From the NCBI RefSeq assembly GCF_002761295.1, contig NZ_CP017881.1:1537069-1601068 (forward strand): a stretch of DNA of 64,000 nt. The letters run 5' to 3'. This DNA is from Methanohalophilus portucalensis. Its GTDB lineage: Archaea; Halobacteriota; Methanosarcinia; Methanosarcinales; Methanosarcinaceae. Below, one piece after another: positions 26,184-34,438 of this stretch; positions within the stretch are counted from its first letter, which is position 1; each line of letters opens with the position of its first letter. Under the pieces are notes generated by a model, which saw nothing but the letters and a program-made list of their open reading frames with translations, did not search any database and was not told the origin of the DNA. The translations under genes were made by a program, and so were the position numbers.

Positions 26184-26636
26184 TTATTCACTACCAGTAT
26201 TGTAGTGCATCTCGTTACCCTCTGCATCAATAATGGTTGTATCCCCATTGATGCTGGTCATTTCGTACACAGTTTTGCCGCTGCTGTCATACATTTTCAT
26301 AATAAAGGCATTATCATCCTCTGACCACAAGTATTCCCCTGAAGCTATTTCTGTATCCGGGACGTTGGTTTCATAGACGGCTTTGCACATTTCGATGCCG
26401 TCAATTGTTTCGGTCCCCACAACCTCGAATTTCATGGATTCTCCTGTTTGTGGATTATTTAAAGTCATGACTGTGCCTATAGGGCAATCTTCATTCCCTG
26501 CACCTGTGGTGTGAACTTCGACTTCCCCTTCTTCATCACTGTACTGGTATGTTTGGTCATTCTCACTGTCATCCCCCGAACAACCCGCCAGCAAAACCAG
26601 AGAGGCGATGGCCAAAACCACGAATAATTTTCTCAT
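26184..26636 (-). CDS. Hypothetical lipoprotein
   Basis: About 150 residues. A signal peptide (KLFVVLAIASLVLLAGC) ends in the lipobox LAGC, so the mature protein is lipid-anchored at the outer face. The mature part is acidic (DDSENDQ at the start). It has two CxxxxG-type cysteines (EDCPIG, EMCKAV) and a beta-rich pattern resembling small methanogen lipoproteins of unknown function. ATG 26636 is preferred. A TTG six bases further up is possible, and GGTGAT could serve either. Confidence 0.7.
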   Translation of the reverse strand: MRKLFVVLAIASLVLLAGCSGDDSENDQTYQYSDEEGEVEVHTTGAGNEDCPIGTVMTLNNPQTGESMKFEVVGTETIDGIEMCKAVYETNVPDTEIASGEYLWSEDDNAFIMKMYDSSGKTVYEMTSINGDTTIIDAEGNEMHYNTGSE

Positions 26637-26839
26637 ATTCAATTTATCACCCTGTCTATTTTGTACTTTTTAAGTTAATTAATAATCTGATATTTATTCT
26701 ATATAGTATTATTTGGTGCGCTTGCTATCAGGGATTCGAAAATAAACTACGTAACATTATTTCGTAATCTATATGCCTCATTGTGACCCTGGTTACAAAT
26801 AGGGCTATTATTTTCCCTTAATTAATGGGGTGGTAAAAT

Positions 26840-27106
26840 ATGATATTCATGGATATAATAAAGTGGGATCCGAAGGACAATGAAAAAGTAATCAAAAACT
26901 ATGTCGAATGGGAGTGGCCTGAAGGTGTGAAAGTCATCAATGAATGGACAGACCTCTCAGCATGTCGGTATGTAGCTGTAGTGGATGTAGAGGATTCTAA
27001 AAGTTTTGCCGCTGCTGCAGTACCATGGAAAGGGCTTTGCCAGATTGAGACTTTCCCGGTAATGGAAACAGGTAAGTTTATGCAAATGATGTCTGAATAT
27101 ATGTGA
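26840..27106 (+). CDS. DUF3303 family protein
   Basis: An 88-residue protein matching the pattern of DUF3303, a small alpha/beta-barrel-like family: an N-terminal MDIIKWDP, the central VINEWTDLSACRYVAVVDVED, and PWKGLCQIETFPVM at the C-terminal end. The function of the family is unknown. GGGGTGG lies just before the ATG. It is a single-gene transcript between two minus-strand genes. Confidence 0.75.
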   Translation: MIFMDIIKWDPKDNEKVIKNYVEWEWPEGVKVINEWTDLSACRYVAVVDVEDSKSFAAAAVPWKGLCQIETFPVMETGKFMQMMSEYM

Positions 27107-27157
27107 ATAGATGGTATTTTTGAATTGATGCAATTTTGTTTTTGTATCAATTTCATT

Positions 27158-27472
27158 TTAATCTGAAGTTTCAAATAAATACAGGTTTCTGGAGAAACAG
27201 CCCGTTTTGACTCTTTTTTCCATCCTTATTTTTTCCATATCTTTGCCCGGGTAGCCTTTGAGTTCAGCGATTCTGTAAATCACTTCAAGAATATCTGCCA
27301 ATTTTTCTATATCCCTGTCTGCCATGTATTCATTGATCTCTTCGTACAGTTTCTTTTCCAACTCTGCCAGAAAATCCATGTCATCCAATTGCTTTATGGT
27401 GCAGGTTTTGCCGGATTTTTTAATGATATCCGGAATATTGTCCCGGACTGCTTTATTGTGTGTCCTGACCAA
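27158..27472 (-). CDS. MazG-like/phosphoribosyl-ATP pyrophosphohydrolase-like protein
   Basis: About 104 residues. NKAVRDNIPDIIKKSGK is the opening motif of small MazG-related house-cleaning nucleotide pyrophosphohydrolases, and ELEKKLYEEINEY ... LADILEVIYRIAELKG supplies the Glu/Asp residues that bind magnesium. It probably hydrolyses a non-canonical NTP. A longer frame from 27532 would overlap the upstream metallo-hydrolase gene. I prefer TTG 27472 because GGTGA lies five bases before it and the conserved motif follows at once. It is likely co-transcribed with the metallo-hydrolase gene. Confidence 0.72.
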   Translation of the reverse strand: MVRTHNKAVRDNIPDIIKKSGKTCTIKQLDDMDFLAELEKKLYEEINEYMADRDIEKLADILEVIYRIAELKGYPGKDMEKIRMEKRVKTGCFSRNLYLFETSD

Positions 27473-27485
27473 AATTTCACCCTGT

Positions 27486-28187
27486 TTATGTGTAATCTTT
27501 CTTTTTGCTATAACATTTCTCAAATCTGGCACGTGAGAATGGTTTCCCGTGTCCGGGATAGAAGATATTACATCCTGTAGAGAGTAGTTTTTTCCAGCTT
27601 TTAATTAATGCTTTCTCATCATTTGCAAAAGGAGGGTAAACCGATTCTGGCATGAAACTGAAAAGAGTATCTCCTACAATTGCACTTTCATTGTCGATTA
27701 TCACGCATATGGAGCCTGAGGTATGGCCGGTTACAGGAAGGATTTGAATTGTGGTATCTGACAGTAGTATTTCACACTCACCATCAATGATTATATCAGG
27801 GTCTACGGGGGTATACTTGCCCATATTCGGAAGGAATTTATTGGCAAAACCGGAAATCAGTCGGGAAAATAACATGGTGCCTTCAGGAAATGGAGTATAA
27901 CCCCTTTTTAGATATTCAACTTCTTCCCTGTGGGCAATAACCTTTGCTTTGCTTCTCTTCTTGATTTCTTCCAGACATCCCACATGATCGTGATGTGAAT
28001 GTGTAAGGATGATATAATCGATATCCGCAAAATTCAATCCTTTGTTCTTCAATACTGTCTCAAATTTGTGGGTGTTGCCCCGATTTCCGGAATCAACCAG
28101 TATCGTTACACTATTTTCGGTAACCAGGTAAGCATTTGATGCACCTGCCTGTATAGGAGTAATGTTATAAGAGTGAGGTTGTGACAT
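27486..28187 (-). CDS. Metallo-beta-lactamase fold hydrolase
   Basis: A 233-residue metallo-hydrolase. The metal motif THSHHDHVG is near residue 62, followed by a histidine in PVTGHTSGS near 153, an aspartate in VGDTLF near 171, and the last histidine in YPGHGKPF near 215. This is the glyoxalase-II-like group, and the substrate is unknown. The MazG-like gene follows 13 bases after its stop, so the two form an operon. Confidence 0.88.
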   Translation of the reverse strand: MSQPHSYNITPIQAGASNAYLVTENSVTILVDSGNRGNTHKFETVLKNKGLNFADIDYIILTHSHHDHVGCLEEIKKRSKAKVIAHREEVEYLKRGYTPFPEGTMLFSRLISGFANKFLPNMGKYTPVDPDIIIDGECEILLSDTTIQILPVTGHTSGSICVIIDNESAIVGDTLFSFMPESVYPPFANDEKALIKSWKKLLSTGCNIFYPGHGKPFSRARFEKCYSKKKDYT

Positions 28188-28337
28188 ATTTATCCTGAAT
28201 CTGGCAGTATTAATTATTTCAGCAACTGGTATGTTACTTATACATTTTAATTTTGCCTGTTCAGTTATGTAAGTAAGATATTATCTTTGAGAGTAGAGTT
28301 AACCTAACTATTTTAAATAACACAGCAAAAAAGATTG

Positions 28338-28425
28338 TGGTGCGAGGGAAGGGATTCGAACCCTCGAACTCCTACGAGAATAGGCCCTGAACCTATCGCC
28401 TTTGGCCTGGCTGGGCAACCCTCGC
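28338..28425 (-). tRNA. tRNA-Leu (CAG)
   Basis: On the minus strand a class II tRNA can be folded. The acceptor stem is GCGAGGG with CCCTCGC. The anticodon stem ATAGG/CCTAT encloses a loop with anticodon CAG. There is a long variable arm (TCTCGTAGGAG) typical of leucine tRNA, and a T arm containing GGTTCGAATCC. The discriminator is A, and CCA is encoded at 28338-28340. It stands alone between the metallo-hydrolase and argF units. Confidence 0.93.
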
Positions 28426-28699
28426 ACACGATTTCTGGCTATAGATGGGGCTTTTGATTCATAAGGGTTTTGGTCTTGGATAAACAGTAGGTCAGGGATA
28501 TTTCACCCTGACATCTAAATATAGGAGTCTGTTTTTGGAGGTTGTAAGCCGGAAGTTTTTAACCTCCGGCAAGGGTTAGAATTTGCATTTCTCCCCTATC
28601 AACAGAATGCATGGGCGGTATATAGCCTCTTTTGCCTGTTTTTTCCAAAGAGGGGTGACTATGAGTATGGCATTAAAAAATATAAAGGGCCATTAAATG
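28426..28699. other. Gap between tRNA-Leu and the argF terminator
   Basis: No gene is visible. It includes the tRNA-Leu upstream region on the minus strand and two overlapping inverted repeats that exclude each other: GGAGGTT/AACCTCC (28537-28543 with 28561-28567) and GCCGGA/TCCGGC (28548-28553 with 28565-28570). Whether these belong to a transcript is not known. Confidence 0.45.
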
Positions 28700-28735
28700 A
28701 AAAAAAGAACAAACGGATGAGCTACTTCTCATCCG
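28700..28735 (-). terminator. Intrinsic terminator after argF
   Basis: A perfect eight-base stem CGGATGAG/CTCATCCG (28714-28721 with 28728-28735) has a six-base loop. In the minus-strand direction it is followed by a T-rich tract at 28713-28701. It overlaps the argF stop codon. Confidence 0.7.
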
Positions 28736-29634
28736 ATAAGTTTCAAAATCAGGGCTTTCTGTGCATGCAACCGGTTTTCTGCCTGATCGAAAACCACTGA
28801 ATGGGTTCCGTCCATAACTTCGGCTGATATCTCCTCTCCCCTGTGGGCCGGCAGACAATGCATAATAATTACATCATTCTTTGCTACATCAAGCAAATTA
28901 CTGTTAATCTGGTAATCCGCCAGGTCACTCAGTCTTTTATCCCTTTCCTCTTCGTCTCCCATGGAGATCCAGACATCGGTATAGAGAACGTCAGCATCAG
29001 TAGAGGCCTCAATCGGGTCCCTGAGGATCTCAACCTTACCTCCCATTTCACGTGCCATACTTACGATATAATCGTCCGGATCATATCCATCAGGACAGGC
29101 CACAGCAATCTCCATTCCTACCATGACACAACCAAGTATCATTGAATTGCACACATTGTTGCCATCGCCTACCCAGGTTAGTTTCCGCCCTTCTAATGTG
29201 CTTTTGTACTCCTTGATCGTCAGCAGGTCTGCCAGGATCTGGCAGGGGTGTTCCTTATCTGAGAGGGCATTGATCACAGGCACGGTAGCATGTTCTGCGA
29301 GTTCTTCCACGGTCGAATGTTTATTCACCCTGGCAGTAATAGCCGCCACATACCTGGAAAGGACCTTTGCGGTGTCTGCAACCGTTTCACCCCTGCCTAT
29401 CTGCATGTCTCTCTGGTTAAGATAGAGGGAATGGCCGCCCATATCACTCATGGCCACCTCAAAGGAAACCCGGGTTCTGGTAGATGATTTTTCAAAGATC
29501 ATTGCAAGGCTTTTGTTTTTCAGCAGATCAGTGACCTTGCCCTTAATTCTTTTTTCTTTCAGATCCTCTCCCGTCTCCAATATATCCAGTATATCTTCTT
29601 TGGAAAGGTCCGTCATTGACAGGACATGTTTCAT
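28729..29634 (-). CDS. argF: Ornithine carbamoyltransferase
   Basis: 301 residues. Carbamoyl phosphate plus ornithine gives citrulline in arginine synthesis. The carbamoyl-phosphate loop [12 protein letters not shown] is near residue 50, HPCQILADL near 127, and the ornithine-site [10 protein letters not shown] motif near 260. This separates it from aspartate carbamoyltransferase. It starts four bases after the purD stop, so it is co-transcribed with purD. Confidence 0.96.
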   Translation of the reverse strand: MKHVLSMTDLSKEDILDILETGEDLKEKRIKGKVTDLLKNKSLAMIFEKSSTRTRVSFEVAMSDMGGHSLYLNQRDMQIGRGETVADTAKVLSRYVAAITARVNKHSTVEELAEHATVPVINALSDKEHPCQILADLLTIKEYKSTLEGRKLTWVGDGNNVCNSMILGCVMVGMEIAVACPDGYDPDDYIVSMAREMGGKVEILRDPIEASTDADVLYTDVWISMGDEEERDKRLSDLADYQINSNLLDVAKNDVIIMHCLPAHRGEEISAEVMDGTHSVVFDQAENRLHAQKALILKLIG

Positions 29635-29638
29635 TATA

Positions 29639-30952
29639 TCAGCTCTGTTTTTGCTCTCTTATTTTATTCATATGTGTGACTTTCTTTCGTACAAGAGCCC
29701 GGGTACCGATATCCCGGCGTGAATGCAAATCGCCGATGATATTCTCAAGTGCATCCTGTGCTATTCTTTCAGCCTTGCTTATGGAATCAGCGATACCGAC
29801 AACAGCTGCGGCGCGAGATGTGCTGGTATAGATTTTCCCATCCTTTTCATATACGCTGGAATAGAACAAAATTGCATCGCCCATGTCCCCGAAAACGATT
29901 TCTTTGTCTGAATCAGGGTTATCCGGATATCCTGCAGGAACCACGTACTTACACACAGTAGCCCTCTTGCTAAACACCACATCAAGGTCTTCCAGCCGCT
30001 CCTCCACGATAGCTTCCATGACGTCAAGCATATCGGTCTCAAGCAGAGGCATTATGTTCATAGCTTCGGGGTCTCCGAAACGCGCATTGAACTCTATGAC
30101 CTTTGGTCCTTTCCTGGTAAGAATGAACTGGCCGTAAAGGATGCCTCGATACGGTATTCCTGTAACCTCACAGAGTTTTTCTACGGTTTTTTGCATTATG
30201 GCTTTGGCCTTTTCCAGGTCATCTACCATCATGAAAGGCAGGATTACATCGGTGTTGGAGTAGGCTCCCATTCCGCCGGTATTTGGTCCCAAATCATTTT
30301 CAAATGCTCTCTTGTGGTCCTGTACGCAAGGGGTAAAGGCAAGAGTACTTCCATCCACAAATGCCTGCAGGGTGAATTCCTCTCCTTTCAGTTTCTCCTC
30401 AACAACCACACTATCGTTTTCGAGAATGCTAAGTGCATATTCATAGGCATCTGTGGTATCCGGCAGTTGGTCGCCCATAACCCTGACGCCTTTACCCCCG
30501 GTAAGCCCGGCGGGTTTTATGGCGACATCCCCCAGTTCTTCAATATACTCTTTCAATCCTTTTTTATCACTGAAGACTTTAAATGCAGGACATCCCTCGA
30601 TATTTTCTTCCTTCATGAAAGTCCTTGCCCACGATTTATCGAATTCAATCTGGGCAACATTCTTTTTAGGACCCACTGAAGGAATTTTGACTTTTTCAAG
30701 AGCATCTACAAGACCGACTGCTAGAGGTGCTTCCGGACCTATGAATACAATGTCTATTTTTTGTGAAGTGGCATATTCAACCACTTTTTCCACATCTGTT
30801 TCTTTTTCAAGTAAGAAATCCCTGCAAAGCTTTGCTATACCGGGATTTTTTTTGCTCATTACTGCATAAAGTTGTGGCTCTCTCTTACTTCTGGAGATGG
30901 CTTCAGCAATGGCATGCTCCCTGCCGCCTCCACCGATAAGCAAAACATTCAT
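29639..30952 (-). CDS. purD: Phosphoribosylamine-glycine ligase
   Basis: About 437 residues. This is the ATP-grasp enzyme for the second step of purine synthesis (GAR synthetase). It begins [16 protein letters not shown], the N-terminal nucleotide-fold motif. [12 protein letters not shown] near 150 is the ATP-grasp loop. The C-terminal region has [12 protein letters not shown], which binds metal. The start at ATG 30952 is preferred because AGAGAGGT precedes it and the family motif follows. An upstream TTG would add 34 residues outside the family. Confidence 0.95.
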   Translation of the reverse strand: MNVLLIGGGGREHAIAEAISRSKREPQLYAVMSKKNPGIAKLCRDFLLEKETDVEKVVEYATSQKIDIVFIGPEAPLAVGLVDALEKVKIPSVGPKKNVAQIEFDKSWARTFMKEENIEGCPAFKVFSDKKGLKEYIEELGDVAIKPAGLTGGKGVRVMGDQLPDTTDAYEYALSILENDSVVVEEKLKGEEFTLQAFVDGSTLAFTPCVQDHKRAFENDLGPNTGGMGAYSNTDVILPFMMVDDLEKAKAIMQKTVEKLCEVTGIPYRGILYGQFILTRKGPKVIEFNARFGDPEAMNIMPLLETDMLDVMEAIVEERLEDLDVVFSKRATVCKYVVPAGYPDNPDSDKEIVFGDMGDAILFYSSVYEKDGKIYTSTSRAAAVVGIADSISKAERIAQDALENIIGDLHSRRDIGTRALVRKKVTHMNKIREQKQS

Positions 30953-31091
30953 GTGTAGACCTCTCTGATTAAAAATCCTATAAAAACACGTTGCTAAATA
31001 TTCATTTATATTACGCAAATTTGTGTTGTAACTGTTATTATTAGAATAGAGCATTCCGGATAATTAAATAAATACTTTCCGCTTTGGCCGT

Positions 31092-31634
31092 TTATTCTTC
31101 TTTGAGCAGATCGGATGCTTTCACAAGCGGATTCAATGTCACATTTTCATTCCACAAATTTGCTTCTGCTCCTTCTTCCCTATCAACAACGGTAATCACT
31201 TCATCGACATTGGCACCGAATTCCCTGAGAAGATTGATCGCTTCAAGAACAGATCCACCACTTGTGGTAACGTCTTCTATCAGTATAACTTTATCTCCTT
31301 CTTCCAGATCACCTACAAACCTTCCTCCGGTTCCATAGGCCTTTGCATCCTTGCGTACGAGTAAAAGGGGAATCTCTGTTTTCAGGGAGACAGCCGTTGC
31401 AAGAGGAACTCCTCCAAGGGCCACTCCGCCAATACGACTTGTTGCAGTAATATCAATTCTGGCTGAAGCAATGTCTGATATTTTTTTGAGGGTTACAGGA
31501 TCTGAAATTGCCTTTTTTATGTCGACGTAATATTTGCTGGTTTTTCCCGAGGCAAGGGTAAACTGGCCGAATTTGACGGCTTCACACTTCTTGAGAGCTT
31601 CTATGAGTTCATCTTTCTCATTGTTTTCCTGCAT
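31092..31634 (-). CDS. pyrE: Orotate phosphoribosyltransferase
   Basis: A 180-residue type I phosphoribosyltransferase making OMP in pyrimidine synthesis. It has the substrate region FGQFTLASGKTSKYYVDIKK near residue 18, RKDAKAYGTGG near 94, and the PRPP-binding motif VILIEDVTTSGGSVLEAI near 115. It starts 18 bases after the carS stop on the same strand, so it is in one operon with carS. Confidence 0.95.
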   Translation of the reverse strand: MQENNEKDELIEALKKCEAVKFGQFTLASGKTSKYYVDIKKAISDPVTLKKISDIASARIDITATSRIGGVALGGVPLATAVSLKTEIPLLLVRKDAKAYGTGGRFVGDLEEGDKVILIEDVTTSGGSVLEAINLLREFGANVDEVITVVDREEGAEANLWNENVTLNPLVKASDLLKEE

Positions 31635-31652
31635 GGCATTTGTCTCCTGAGG

Positions 31653-32222
31653 TTACCAGGGTTCTTTCTTGATTCCAAGTACGTAACCTATTATATTGGT
31701 CCCTATGTGTAAAAGGGGTGTTAGTATAAGTAACACTATAATGATATTCAGTGTGAAATTTGCAACAAACCATTGTGTAGCTACAAGGTAGGTCAATAGC
31801 CACGCACCTGCTACAAAATCAAGCTGATCTGCAACTGGCAAAGGAGCTCCTCTTTTCAGATTGATCCTCCTTTTAACAAAACTCATTGCCATATCACCAA
31901 GAAGCGAGCCAATCGAAAGAGCAGCAATCGTAATTATTACATCCGGGATTGTAAACCCAAAAGGAGGTAATCTAATCCCCATAAACTCTCTTTGGGTAAA
32001 GGCAATCCACGTTTGTAGAATCCCGGCAAGGATTCCAATTAAACTTCCGGCGACAAATCCCCTTATCGTTTTTCCGTCACCAAGTATCCTTCTTCCGTCA
32101 CCCATGGTCCTTTTGCCATCAATGGGTCTTCCTCCTCCCAAAAGAGCTGCAAAAGGACTTGGAATGTAGGCAGGTACCATTAACCATATAGCGAGAATAA
32201 TTGTATCAAGCGTCTTGATCAG
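31653..32222 (-). CDS. carS: CDP-archaeol synthase (CarS)
   Basis: An integral membrane protein of the DUF46/CarS family, which activates digeranylgeranylglycerol phosphate with CTP in archaeal lipid synthesis. The conserved PAYIPSPFAALLGGGRPID and DGRRILGDGKTIRGF are near the N-terminus, and further membrane helices follow, with LKRGAPLPVADQLDFV near the C-terminal third. The first in-frame ATG (32180) would cut into the first membrane helix. The frame stays open upstream and adds LIKTLDTIILAIWL, which completes that helix. No ATG, GTG or TTG exists in this extension before the stop at 32235-32237. CTG at 32222, nine bases after GAGGT, is the likely start. Confidence 0.88.
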   Translation of the reverse strand: MIKTLDTIILAIWLMVPAYIPSPFAALLGGGRPIDGKRTMGDGRRILGDGKTIRGFVAGSLIGILAGILQTWIAFTQREFMGIRLPPFGFTIPDVIITIAALSIGSLLGDMAMSFVKRRINLKRGAPLPVADQLDFVAGAWLLTYLVATQWFVANFTLNIIIVLLILTPLLHIGTNIIGYVLGIKKEPW

Positions 32223-32295
32223 CCCCTTTTGACCTCAGTTATTTTCGTTTTTATATAAGGGTTTGCTGTTTTATTCCTGTATGGAGGGGTGAAAT

Positions 32296-32355
32296 TTGAA
32301 CAAATCCCTGAACTTTATTCATTTGAGTAGAATCACTATCAGTTTAAATAATTAA
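32296..32355 (+). CDS. Possible 19-residue leader peptide or gene remnant
   Basis: A short frame starts at TTG 32296 after GGAGGGGTG and ends at TAA 32355, downstream of a TATA-like run (TTTTTATATAAGG, about 32250-32262). Because initiation signals are good but the product is tiny, it could be a leader peptide, a remnant or chance. It lies between carS (minus) and the ccmF pair (plus). Confidence 0.2.
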   Translation: MNKSLNFIHLSRITISLNN

Positions 32356-32441
32356 CAGCGTGAACTAAACTAGGCAAATCCCTTTATACCCGAAAAACTT
32401 TCCCTTTGCTAATATAATTCTTACAGGACAGGCTTGTTTAA

Positions 32442-33371
32442 ATGGATCCCAAAAACCTCATTTCCAGAAAAAACCTTATTTTCGTGACAGTGACAGCATT
32501 CGGGATACTTGCAGCTTTGATAACTATTGGAATGTTGACACCCCTTGTGGTTCAGTTCTTAAGTGGTATGCAAATAGGTATGGATGCAACATATTTCAAT
32601 AACAGGGCAGCACCGATTGCCGGTTTACTTGTAATCCTGCTCTGTGCCTGTCTGCTTGTCACCCATATATCCAGCCGGTATATCGGTCTCCTGCTTGGAG
32701 GTATAGTTCTATTGTCTGCGTTTATGGCAATGTTTTCTCCGACCGGGAAACTGCTTGTGGATATTTCTATAATCCCCATGCTTGCTGTTTTTGCGGCATC
32801 GCTGTACCGGTTGGTTCATGTTATCAGAAAACGCAGTGGCAAATCCCGTTTCAAGGGAATAGGTGCCCACATTATCCATATTGGGATTTTGCTGGTAATA
32901 TTCGGTACTATTTTCAGTTCAGCAATGAAAGTAGAAGATTCAGCTGTAGTTAGCATTGGTGAAGAAACGACATTTGAAGGGATTCCTTATTCTGTAAGTG
33001 TGATGGGTATGGATTCAAATTTTGAAGGAACTCCCTATGACAATTATCCCGGTTCATCCTATGCAACGGATGTTGGCCTTATAATTTCCAAAAACGGGAA
33101 TGAGTTTGACAGGGGTATAGTTCGGTATATAACCGATATAAAATGGAGGCAGACCTATACTTCTACATATATTAACCGCGGAATCATGGAAGAGGTTTTT
33201 ATTGCCCCCAAAGCCCTCGATGAAAAATCCGGAGAAGTTGACCTGTATCTGCGTGTAGTACCATTTATCAGCTTTCTCTGGGCTGGTATTTACATAATGC
33301 TTGGGGGTATGTTCATACTACTCCTTGGAAGTATAGTGCTACCAGACAATGAAAATGAGGTTACCACATGA
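32442..33371 (+). CDS. Cytochrome c biogenesis protein, CcmF C-terminal half
   Basis: 309 residues with five or so membrane segments (first at about 12-38) and an outer beta domain (about 165-275). This matches the C-terminal part of CcmF, the haem ligation subunit of System I cytochrome c maturation: the GIGAHIIHIGILLVIFGTIFSS helix with a conserved histidine, then EETTFEGIPYSV. The last four bases overlap the next gene as ATGA. In bacteria this part is the C-terminus of one long CcmF. Here it is separate and comes first. Confidence 0.8.
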   Translation: MDPKNLISRKNLIFVTVTAFGILAALITIGMLTPLVVQFLSGMQIGMDATYFNNRAAPIAGLLVILLCACLLVTHISSRYIGLLLGGIVLLSAFMAMFSPTGKLLVDISIIPMLAVFAASLYRLVHVIRKRSGKSRFKGIGAHIIHIGILLVIFGTIFSSAMKVEDSAVVSIGEETTFEGIPYSVSVMGMDSNFEGTPYDNYPGSSYATDVGLIISKNGNEFDRGIVRYITDIKWRQTYTSTYINRGIMEEVFIAPKALDEKSGEVDLYLRVVPFISFLWAGIYIMLGGMFILLLGSIVLPDNENEVTT

Positions 33372-34417
33372 ATTTCGGAATGATTATTATCTGGGTGGCA
33401 TTTCTGTTTGGTTTGCTTGCCATTGTCTATTCATACCTGGGTTTTCGCAGGGAAGATGAGAAGTACCGGATACTTTCATCAAGACTTGAAATTGCCTGTG
33501 CTGTTTTGGTCACAGTTGCCTCTGTCATGCTGATGTACTATCTTTATGATGTTGCTGCATTCTTTGAGTATGTTTATAATCATTCCAGTCTTGATCTTTC
33601 CACGTACTATCGCCTTTCAGCTTTCTGGGCAGGTCAGGAAGGTTCACTTTTGTTGTGGGCCTGGGCCATTTCGGTTATGCTTCTGGTTCTCAGGTATTCT
33701 TTCCGTTTTACCGAAGGCAATGTATTCATGATCACAAGGACACTGTCCCTAGGTATTCTTTCGGTATTCCTCATGCTGCTTGTACTTGATAATCCGTTTG
33801 CAGTATACTACTCAAAAGCCGGCTCCATTCTGGTAAGCAACTGGAATCCGTTTGTCCATCCCTATCATCTAACAGATGGGCAGGGCATGAATCCGCTGCT
33901 TCGCAATCCCTGGATGGCCGTCCATCCTCCCATCCTCTTTTTGGGCTATGCAGCTTTTACTATTCCTTTTGCATCTGCTATTGCGGGTTTGCTCCTTAAT
34001 GACAGCAACTGGCACAAAATAGCCAATAACTGGATGCGGGTTTCCTGGTTATTCCTGACTGCAGGGATCGGTCTGGGTGGTTTCTGGGCTTATGAGGTAC
34101 TTGGCTGGGGTGCATGGTACTGGAGCTGGGATCCGGTTGAGACCTCGTCGTTGATTCCCTGGATAACCGCGACAGCTTATCTGCATACAATATACGGCAG
34201 ACAGGGACAGTTCAGGTTCCTGGCGCCAGCAATGGCTATTTTCTCATTTATACTTGTAATTTTTGCAACTTTTGTTACGAGAAGTGGTATGTGGGCTTCA
34301 GTCCATTCCTGGCAGGATTTCAATGCAGAAAGCCTCTTAATAGGTATATTCCTGGCCACAATTACGATTGTGGGTACATCGCTGCTTGCAAAAAGGTATT
34401 TTGAAGAACAGGATTGA
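33368..34417 (+). CDS. Cytochrome c biogenesis protein, CcmF N-terminal (WWD) half
   Basis: 349 residues with about nine membrane helices. The haem-handling WWD motif is clear in YEVLGWGAWYWSWDPVE near residue 237, and conserved WNPFVHPYHL and MAVHPPILFLGY near 160 and 185 carry histidines used for haem. SAFWAGQEGSLLLWAW near 84 is typical of CcmF. Together with the preceding gene it makes a complete CcmF. ATGA overlap implies coupled translation. CcmA, B, C and E are not in the window. Confidence 0.87.
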   Translation: MNFGMIIIWVAFLFGLLAIVYSYLGFRREDEKYRILSSRLEIACAVLVTVASVMLMYYLYDVAAFFEYVYNHSSLDLSTYYRLSAFWAGQEGSLLLWAWAISVMLLVLRYSFRFTEGNVFMITRTLSLGILSVFLMLLVLDNPFAVYYSKAGSILVSNWNPFVHPYHLTDGQGMNPLLRNPWMAVHPPILFLGYAAFTIPFASAIAGLLLNDSNWHKIANNWMRVSWLFLTAGIGLGGFWAYEVLGWGAWYWSWDPVETSSLIPWITATAYLHTIYGRQGQFRFLAPAMAIFSFILVIFATFVTRSGMWASVHSWQDFNAESLLIGIFLATITIVGTSLLAKRYFEEQD

Positions 34418-34438
34418 AACTGTTCTTTGCTTTTTATT

